From: Laburnicola sp. R22_1
Lineage: Eukaryota > Ascomycota > Dothideomycetes > Pleosporales > Didymosphaeriaceae
NCBI GenBank assembly: GCA_014281115.1
Contig: JACONQ010000021.1
Location: forward strand, 1,178,001-1,242,000
Length of the DNA stretch: 64,000 nucleotides
Direction of reading: 5' to 3'
The first letter of the stretch is position 1, and every line of letters starts with the position of its first letter. The notes under the pieces were generated by a model. That model saw nothing but the letters and a program-made list of their open reading frames with translations. It searched no databases and was not told where the DNA came from. Shown here one piece after another: positions 56,870-64,000 of this stretch. The position numbers and the translations under genes were made by a program.

Positions 56870-57147
56870 ATACCTTTTCTAATCTATACTCTTTAAATAT
56901 ATTTAGAAATTATTAATAAAATATTTAAATAGAGTAATATATAGATAAAAAGATTATAAAGCTCTATATACTCTGACTCTATTTTTATAAATAGAAGAGT
57001 ACTTATTTAACTTTAATCTAAGTTTTTAATATAGGGTACTTCTTGTATAGCCTTATTAATACTATAATAGAAGTGTACTTAGTAGAAGCGTATATAGGAC
57101 TAAAGCTACTAGTGCTAATATCTTTTATTAGAATCTAGTTAGCTAAG
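56870..57147 (-). pseudogene. family X copy 2, continuation right of Copia
   Basis: Collinear with 2567-2836 (landmarks ctctatatactctg, agaagagtacttattta, gctagtgctaatatctttta). Similarity ends at about 57147 with ctagttagctaagtat. Confidence 0.7.
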
Positions 57148-58270
57148 TATTTATTAAGACTAACGGGGTAGCTAGTCCTAGCAGGTAGAGTTAGTTCTTA
57201 GACAAAAGCGTCTTAATAAAAGTAAGGGGTCTTAACTGCTTACGCTAGTTAAAGAGTATTAGTATTAAAGGTTATAAGATAATAAATTAATAGTAAGGGC
57301 CTAAGTATAATCTAAATAATAAATTAATAAATAGGTTAAATATAAGTATAAGAGACTTATACTTAAGTTCCTATATATATAGAAATATCCTAGAATTCTA
57401 TAAGTCCTATTTATTCTAGAAGTCCTAGAATCTCACATCTAATAAGACTCCCTAGAATGCTAATAATTCTAGAACCTATAACGTAAGTTACGTAATATCT
57501 TAGCCTATAGCGCACTAGGCCCCCTATAGCTATAAGTGCTAGTGCCCTACCCTATATTATATTAGATCTTAATATTAGCTCCTTTCTCTAAACTTAATAT
57601 CCTTATAAGTTAACTACTTATAAAACTACTTTCTTAATTTACCTAATACTATTATTTCTAACCTAATTATCTTAAATTAAACTATATCTTTATAATAGTT
57701 GCGTATATCTATTATATAAACAAAAATACTACTCTATTAATTATTATTCTTGCACTTAAGGTATATAAATTATATCTAGTATAGTAATTAAAAGTATACG
57801 CTAAAGGAAATTCCTTTACTAGACTATTTAAAAATGAATATAGAGATAGAAGGGTTAGAAAAGCTAGAGGCTAAAAAGGAAGCAAAGCTTTGTATTAAGA
57901 AAAAGCTTACTTATTTAGCGCTCCTTTATATACGTCTAGTATATAAGAAGATAGTACACTTATATAATTAGTATAAGAAATTATATTAAAAGAAATAAGA
58001 GCTGTTTAATTATAGTATATCTAACCTCCGCTCCAAACTATAGTATAGTAATATGGCTTTACTATGTTTTATATATAGATTTTTTTAGTTAGAGTAGGCG
58101 CGCTAAGCCTACTAAGCCCACTTAGCTCGCTTATAACGCGCTAACTCCTTTTTATTAATACCTTAAAACGCTTTTCTATGTATATAATAGTAGGAGAAAT
58201 ATCTGCGATTATTGTAATATTTTTATTAGAAACCTCTTAGTCGTAAAAAAAAAACTATAGTATATCTATA
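57148..58270. other. AT-rich sequence, possible LTR or gag remnant
   Basis: It begins ttattaagactaacggggta at the break of family X copy 2. A plus-strand stretch at about 57834 reads MNIEIEGLEKLEAKKEAKLC, which could be the start of a coiled-coil protein. No LTR pair or target duplication was found. Confidence 0.3.
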
Positions 58271-58379
58271 ATAGATAAGTTAGAAGTATTAAAGGCTTGT
58301 AAGAAGCTTACATAGGCAATAGTCTTAGTTAACCTTAATATTATCTTAGGTGCTAAGGTAATTAATTAGTTAGTAATCT

Positions 58380-59328
58380 AGACTAGCCTTTTATCTTTAT
58401 TAGCTACATAGTAGTATACTAGTACTACTATAACTTTCTTTTATAGTTTTGTAAGTATTTTTTAGGTTCCTATATATTTTTACTATATAGATATCTCATT
58501 TACTTAATAAAGTATATGTGTAGCTAATCTATATAGTCTAGTATTATTTTAACTTTAAATTTGTTTTCTTCCTTAGCTCTATAAGAGAAGATAGTTTAAA
58601 CTAGTATTTCTAGGTCTATAGGTTCTAGACAGCCTATATAGAATACTAGATATATTCCTATATTAGGTAGTAACTCTAGTTTGTAGTTAACTAGTAATAC
58701 TTATTTAGAAATAAAAAATAGTCTAACCTTAATATAATATAGTTTCTTATATTTCTTCTTCTAGGTTTAAAAATTCTTTATAAGTAGGTATGCTTGATTC
58801 CCTTTTAAGCTAAAGTGCTATTTTTATTTTTAGTTTATATAGAAAATTAATTACTATTAAGTCTTCTTAAGATTTTCTTAGAGTTATTTGTGTACTTTCT
58901 TTATATTTTCCATTATACTAATAGCTTTATCTGCCTTAATTATTGTAGAAAATATCTAATTAAAGATATATAGATATTTTCTATAGTATGTCTAGAATAG
59001 CGTATATTCTATAGCTACTAAAACTTTATTATTATATGTAAGCTATATAATAGACAATAATAAAATCTAGTTATTCTTTTAGTTATTATAGTAGATGCAT
59101 AGCCACGTTTCTATAGTTTAGTTTATATATTCTATCTATCTATCTATTTATAGATAATAAGCTGTTAATAGCTTCTATCTTATTCTAATAAGTGCTATAA
59201 GTGTTGTCTAGTAATTTAATATAAAGAGCTTATCTTTATTACTAATAATTATCTTTAGAACTCTATATTGTCTAATAAGTTAGTTTAGAATAAGAAATGC
59301 AAGTTTCTTTACTATTATAGTCTTTATA
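58380..59328 (-). pseudogene. Gypsy C integrase core and chromodomain (decayed)
   Basis: Minus-strand translation gives integrase core sequence KLLTAYYL.IDR.IEYIN.TIETW (family STAYHPQTDGQTERxNQ.LE, about 59180-59120), NNKVLVAIEYTLF (about 59045-59010), YLYIFN.IFSTIIKADKAIS, and HFSLKGNQAYLLIKNF. A C-terminal stretch follows, LLVNYKLELLPNIGIYLVFY, and KVKIILDYID..HIYFIK.M (about 58560-58495), then EPKKYLQNYK. That last part is a chromodomain fused to the integrase, the mark of chromoviruses, which steer insertion to marked chromatin. Stops are TAG/TAA. Confidence 0.75.
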
Positions 59329-60455
59329 GTCGGCTTGCCAAACACTTTTTTTAACCTTTTTTTTTAGTTTAAGATTAAAGTAGGTTAAGATAGAAGGTTA
59401 TTATATACTATATACAGGACCAAATTCTAATTAAAAACTAACCTTAAATATCTAACAACGCGATAATAATTTAAACTTTAAACTTACTCGCATCTTACCT
59501 ACACCTTATAAGCTTCTAACCTATATAAGGTTTACTTATAGCGTACACAGCACACTTAGCTTATTACTACTACTATTATTAGTTATCTACGCTCGCGCAC
59601 TAGATAAGCCAACTTAATAGTAATAATAGCTAGAAGGATCTTGCGGATCTATACAACGCTCTCGCTACACTAGAGCTTATTAATAAAGACTTTATTGTCC
59701 TTCTTTTATGTGCCCTACTAGAGGATTCTAGTACTAATAAGAAGTAATTGTGTATACTAGAGTAGGAATAAAGTCTAGCTATTCTTTGCAAACTATATTA
59801 ACTATTAGCCTAACTAGTACACATAGATAGTATTATAAATAGTTAAGTATACCTATCTATTACGCTTAATAAGTATTTTATAGATAGAATAAAACTCTAG
59901 CGTAGCTATATTAGTGGCAGCGACGCGAATCTTTGGCGTGTACTTTTTAGCAACAGTAAGTATTTCTTTAGAGATAATATTAATGCCTAGATAGATAGTA
60001 GGGCTTAGAGAGATAGTAGGGACTTTGTTAAGAACAACCTTAATATGGCAATAGAGTAATAGTGTATCTAGTATATATTACCCTTATCCTACTTATAAGT
60101 ATAGTAGTATATACCTATTAATATATTAACTTGTATTATTTACGATAATCTAGATAGTGGGTTTGCAATAATTAGAATAGTAGAGAAAGGATAGCTTATA
60201 GTATTACAGCGCTAAAGTTTTATTCCTTCTCTAAAGTTTTAACTATAGCCTTTTTGTAAATTAACTTTGTATATAGAAGCTGTGCGCGCCAAGACTGCCA
60301 AGCTTGCTTAGTAGTTTAAACGCGCTCTTTTTATAATTACTACCTTTTTTACGCTCTTTTTAATTACTAAGTAGGGGGCTCTGCTTTTTTTATCATATTA
60401 TTTAAGATAAAACCCTTTGTCGTGCTACTCCTAGGTAGTTAATATAACGCCACAC
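59329..60455. mobile_element. unclassified repeat R, copy 2 (1.1 kb), inside Gypsy C integrase
   Basis: Collinear with 36219-37330. It is flanked by the 12-bp direct repeat atagtctttata (59317-59328 and 60456-60467). It lies inside the Gypsy C coding region, whose probable upstream part continues at 60456. Both copies start with gtcggctt and end near gttaat.taac. No inverted termini or coding frame found. Confidence 0.7.
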
Positions 60456-61070
60456 ATAGTCTTTATATAAAGTATTAGTTTAATATATTTAGTTAGTTAA
60501 TAGACTATTAATAATATAGTATTATATATAATTTCTATTACTAGATACTTAGATTTCAAAATTTCTATACTAAAGTCTATAGTAATATCTTTCTATAGTA
60601 CTATTAGTATTTTAATATCTTATATTTCTCTATGCTTAATATACGTAGCGTGCTTATTATATTAATAGTTTACATACTTATAAATATATATTATTACTAC
60701 TTTCTTAGTTTATTTAAAGCTATAGTTCTACTAAATAAGTTCTATTATCTTCTTAATGTCTAGGTGTCTATATATAGGGTTATTATATTATTATTAGATA
60801 ATCTTAGTCTATTATTTCTTAGGTACTTCTCTAGTAATAACTAGAAGTTAGTTAAGTTCTACTATTAGTTTAAGTAATCTATTTTAGTTTTATTAAAATA
60901 TTGCAAAGTATAACTTTAATTTTTCTTCTATAAGGTTACTTTATAAATTAAGAGCATTATAATGGTTTGTGCCTACCTCCCTACTAGTTATTTACTATTA
61001 CCTTTCCTTTTACACTCTAATAGCGCCTTTTACCTTATAGAAGGCGCCTTTTCTAGTTTGTGTTAGCGTA
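60456..61070 (-). pseudogene. Gypsy C upstream pol remnant
   Basis: AT-rich, with minus-strand frame pieces (LEKYLRNNRLRLSNNNIITL near 60840-60790) compatible with the zinc-binding or N-terminal integrase region. Assignment rests mainly on position next to the integrase core. Confidence 0.35.
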
Positions 61071-61072
61071 TA

Positions 61073-62935
61073 ACGTGTTTATAAGCGAGCTGCGAATACA
61101 AGCAAGCTGCGAACTCTACTAAGTCTCTAAGCCTTTCGCAGCATATAAATTCACAACGCATTAATATTCTATTAATATAATAGCTATCCTAAATTAAGTA
61201 GTATCTATAGAAGCCTTCTTATACGTGCGCGAGTTGTGCCTAGGCTCCCTACAGCGCCTGCAGCGCGCAGAAGCCTGCTGGCTCGCAACTAACTGCGCCT
61301 TGCCTTGCCGTATTTCTCCCTCTAGTTGCTACTTAACAGCCTTTTAAGTAATAATATCCTCTCCCTCTACCTTTAATAGAGTGTCTCGCTTTTAGATCTG
61401 CTTCTTTTTGCGCTATTTACGCGTTATAGCTGCCTTATTTACCCTTTGTAGAGTAGCTATCTTCTTGCGCATAAGCACTATTAAATACGCTATTCTCTTA
61501 GCGTCTCTTATAAGCTAATTAAGCGACTAAATAACTAAGGTAGGAGAGAATTCCTAATACCTTCGAATTCGCTTATAAACTAGAGTTAACTGAGCGCCTA
61601 GCTCGCGTGCGTTGCTTAGTGTTGCAGACTCCTATAGGGCCTCTAGTAGGACTGCTAGCGCTAGCGCTGGCGACAGTATACAAAGCTTAATATTAAGCTT
61701 TAAGAGCACTACCTTTGGATTGTGTAGGACTAGCCCAGAGCCTTAAAAGCTTACGCAGATATTCTCCTTTGTAATTAACTAGTTATAGGCGGCGCGAAAG
61801 GCTAGTAGAAACTTAAGCTTAGTAATATGGTTGATATAGTTACGTATTAGGCCCTTAACCTAGCGCCTATACATCCGCTTTAACGGCGAGAAGCAGCCCA
61901 TATTAAGTGGCTGTAGGAGGTGTGACAAATATGGTGGTATGCATAGGGTATAGATCTTATTCTCCCTATAGATCTTCTAGAATTTAAGTGAGTTGTGGCT
62001 TTTATAGCTATTAAGTATTAGGAGCTAACGTGCGCCTACTCTACACTCTACTGTATGCTTAATAAAGTGCTGTAGCCAGGTAACACTAAGCTTGTTTATA
62101 GTCCACCTATTATTACTAAGACTAATAGTCTAGTTACCTAGTATATTATCGCTCTTGTACTAGACTAAGAGGTAGTACTTGCCAGTAAAGATAACAAAGG
62201 GCGAGATTGCCTACTCAGCAGCGTTGATTCCGTGGATTGTTGTCACCCACTCACAATTGCCTAGCTAGATTGCTTTTGGCTAACGACGTCTCTCTAAGCC
62301 TATAACAACTAGCTAGGAGGATATCTTGCCTATTAGAAAGCTAGTCTTGTTAAAGTTAAAGGTGTCCTTATCGCAGATACTGTAGGTGGCCTTTGTACGT
62401 GCTACTAGCTCAAACTAGGCCTATATAGCTATTAGGTCCTTGTAGAGAGCTTGCTGTTAATTATAGGCTCGATTAAATCGCGTTGTGAGGCTGTCTGTTC
62501 GCTTAACAAAGTTTCTAGGCCACTGCTAGCCAATGTGGCCTGCGCTACGCTTAGCGAGCAGCTTATTCGCTATATCTTGTACAGCACCTAGAGTAGGCAC
62601 AAAGCCTCGCAAATCTAGGTTAAGTATATACTTAATAATAACCTCCTCTTCTAGCTTAGTAAGCTTCTTTGATTTAGGCTCACAATTACATTGCGTAGTA
62701 GTTTTAGCGCGTCGGCTGCAAAGCGTGCTTTTAGGAACGTTAAACGTCGCTGCAGTGCGATTAACGCTTTGGATTTAATTCTAGTTAATAGCTAAGATAG
62801 CTAGGGAGACATCTGCTTTATTATAGGGCAATTAAATAAGTGTTAGTTAAGCCATTATAGTTAATAGGTAATGCGTTATAGAAAGTTAGTGGGGTTTACA
62901 GCTTGCTTATATTCGTAGCTCGCTTATAAACACGT
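61073..62935 (-). mobile_element. Fot1-like (pogo) transposon E4
   Basis: Inverted repeats acgtgtttataagcgagct at 61073 and its complement at 62935, extending about 40 bp with a few differences. TA flanks both ends (61071-61072 and 62936-62937). Length is 1863 bp. One transposase on the minus strand. RIP is intermediate. Confidence 0.85.
61190..62855 (-). pseudogene. Fot1-like transposase of E4, all three catalytic Asp changed
   Basis: Starts at Met 62855. A Psq-type HTH is seen as RTAATFNVPKSTLCSRR, followed by EEEVIIKYILNLDLRGFVPT and NKLLAKRSAGHIGQQWPRNF (Tc5-type domain). The DDE core reads DKDTFNFNKTSFLIG (family NFDETGF), LLILNSYKSHNS (family LLxLDGHxSH) and LLQPLNMGCFSPLK (family LQPLDVGCF). 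Each catalytic Asp codon is now Asn, each by G-to-A. The C-terminus has a coiled coil (LQRVNKAAITRK) and a zinc knuckle, CRRCREPRHNSRTY, whose last Cys has become Tyr. About 20 stops, no obvious frameshift. Confidence 0.8.
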
Positions 62936-62937
62936 TA

Positions 62938-63303
62938 GTTAGTGTAGGCCTATGCTTTACACTACTTACTATATAAGTAAGAGTTCTCTAGATTTATTCC
63001 TTATTCTCTATTTTAGTATAGTTTTAATTTAGTTATCTTTTATAATTATACTAGCTATTCTTAAGAGGTTTATCTTATAAGACTATATACCGCCCTTATA
63101 TTATACTAAGACTAAATTTCTTTAGCTATAGATAGTAATATTAAAGATCTTTATTATATAGAGATTCTAACTTAGGTTAAGTCCGCACTATACACAAAGA
63201 GAAGTAAAATAAAAGGCACTAAAACCTAGTATTTAGTATATATTAGTAGTAACAAAATATATACAAAATAATAATAATTTTATTATTAACTTTATATAAC
63301 GTA
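62938..63303. other. AT-rich spacer, possible LTR fragment
   Basis: Contains tatataagtaagagttctct and similar promoter-like AT sequence, but no pairing copy was found. Nothing else recognised. Confidence 0.3.
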
Positions 63304-64000
63304 CTTTGCACTCGAGTCGGACACTCTATTGAGTCAGACACTTTGCCAAGACCCCACCAAGTTCTGTACTATTCACGATAGTATAGAGTTAACATAAACT
63401 ATTTTCAATAGTCTAAATAGGCTAAACTATTTAGAATCTACTTCTATAAGCTGTCTACAGGTTGTTTTATTATGCCTAGGCTTGCCGCAGCATCTACAGC
63501 GCCGTTAAGCGGATTCGCCTCCATTAGTGCGCACCCTCTTCTTTGCCTTCTTGCCATCACTACGCACCCCAAAGTCCTTTAGAGTAGCTAGTCGCTGGCC
63601 CTCTTTAACTATAAGGACTCCTTCTTGCTGCAATCGCTTTCTTTTATATAATTTACGTCGTGTGGCGGCCTTATTAGCAGCTTGAAGTTTGGCGTTGCGT
63701 TTGGTTATCAATACTAAAGAATGCCCTATTATCTCAGCGCCTTTAATGAGCTTTTCTATCGCCTCAACTATATAAGTTGGGGAATTATCTATATGCCTTT
63801 GAATCCTCTGCTTAACCAGCGTCAATTGCGACCCAAGTTCTATACTATTTCGCGGAGTTTGCGACTCCTATATACTATCGCGAATAGTACAAAGTGGAGG
63901 CGTACGCAGGTGGACGTTAAGCTGCGATATCACAGCTTCTAGGTCGCGGGGCACTAGGCCAGCACCTCGAAAGCCTTCTTTAATATTACTTTTAGTAAAC
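63304..64000 (-). mobile_element. Fot1-like transposon E5, partial (runs off window)
   Basis: The left end shows two direct copies of gagtcNgacact (63314-63325 and 63331-63342), likely within the inverted repeat, preceded by TA at 63302-63303. The transposase C-terminus follows on the minus strand. The other end lies beyond the window, so the boundary cannot be confirmed. Confidence 0.55.
63427..64000 (-). pseudogene. Fot1-like transposase of E5, C-terminal part
   Basis: The frame entering from the right reads SNIKEGFRGAGLVPRDLEAV, then LTLVKQRIQRHIDNSPTYIV and GHSLVLITKRNAKLQAANKA, followed by a basic coiled coil (TRRKLYKRKRLQQEG). The 106-codon segment 63825-63505 is open. A TAA then separates it from a zinc knuckle, RRCRCCGKPRHNKTTC, and the probable native stop lies at 63429-63427. 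At least one more TAG (near 63870) interrupts it. The layout matches the C-terminus of E4. Mutation load is low. Confidence 0.7.

Noticed and set aside
62533..62778. Plus-strand 81-codon ORF at 62533-62778
   Set aside because: It lies opposite the N-terminal domain of the E4 transposase, whose minus-strand frame has recognisable motifs.
1..64000. Mitochondrial or plasmid origin because of high AT content
   Set aside because: Nuclear-type LTR, LINE, hAT and pogo elements, spliceosomal introns and CpA-biased decay all indicate nuclear DNA.
1..64000. tRNA or rRNA genes
   Set aside because: No cloverleaf with A/B boxes or conserved rRNA segment was recognised. The only tRNA-related sequence is the 11-nt primer site at 56679-56689.

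Overview
This window looks like a gene-poor, subtelomere- or accessory-type region of a filamentous ascomycete (Pezizomycotina). The evidence is spliceosomal introns of 50-100 bp, fungal-type Copia, Gypsy, Tad-like LINE, hAT and pogo/Fot1 elements, and a strong repeat-induced point mutation (RIP) signature. In the decayed stretches TpA is very common, CpA/TpG is scarce and CpG is still present. That pattern points to CpA-to-TpA mutation rather than CpG deamination. Most decayed reading frames are broken by TAG/TAA where a family residue would be Gln or Trp, and by Asp/Glu/Gly-to-Asn/Lys/Ser changes (G-to-A).

Layout. 1-4990: AT-rich relic of a multi-exon minus-strand gene (family X) whose many short introns share a 12-bp-periodic core. 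5000-10582: island of normal base composition with an apparently intact aldo/keto reductase gene (5633-6949, four exons), a candidate solo LTR (7179-7343), a 5' fragment of a LINE, a hAT relic and two poorly understood relic genes. 10583-18942: full-length Tad-like LINE with a 14-bp target duplication, split by a pogo-like element (13819-15929). 18957-19560: a second small island with a two-exon bZIP gene (19020-19511, minus). 19560-22814: RIP-decayed hAT transposase split by another pogo-like element (20921-22710). 22815-34481: Ty3/Gypsy element A, with two 208-bp LTRs and a 5-bp target duplication. It contains a Fot1-like element (26769-28980) and a 0.9-kb poly-A-tailed insertion. 34487-41146: AT-rich sequence with a 15-bp minisatellite and copy 1 of an unclassified 1.1-kb repeat (R). 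41152-48395: inverted, 5'-truncated Gypsy copy B. 48877-57147: second copy of family X, split by a 7.3-kb Ty1/Copia element (49565-56869), which itself carries a 702-bp fold-back MITE. 57148-64000: Gypsy C (integrase plus chromodomain) split by copy 2 of R, a Fot1-like element (61073-62935), and the C-terminal end of another that runs off the window.

How it fits together. Only two genes look like candidate host functions: the aldo/keto reductase, and the bZIP, whose 5' end may have been cut off by a hAT. The rest is a stack of nested transposons whose relative ages can be read from insertion order and RIP load. Boundaries of decayed coding regions are approximate. Boundaries given with target duplications were read directly from the sequence.
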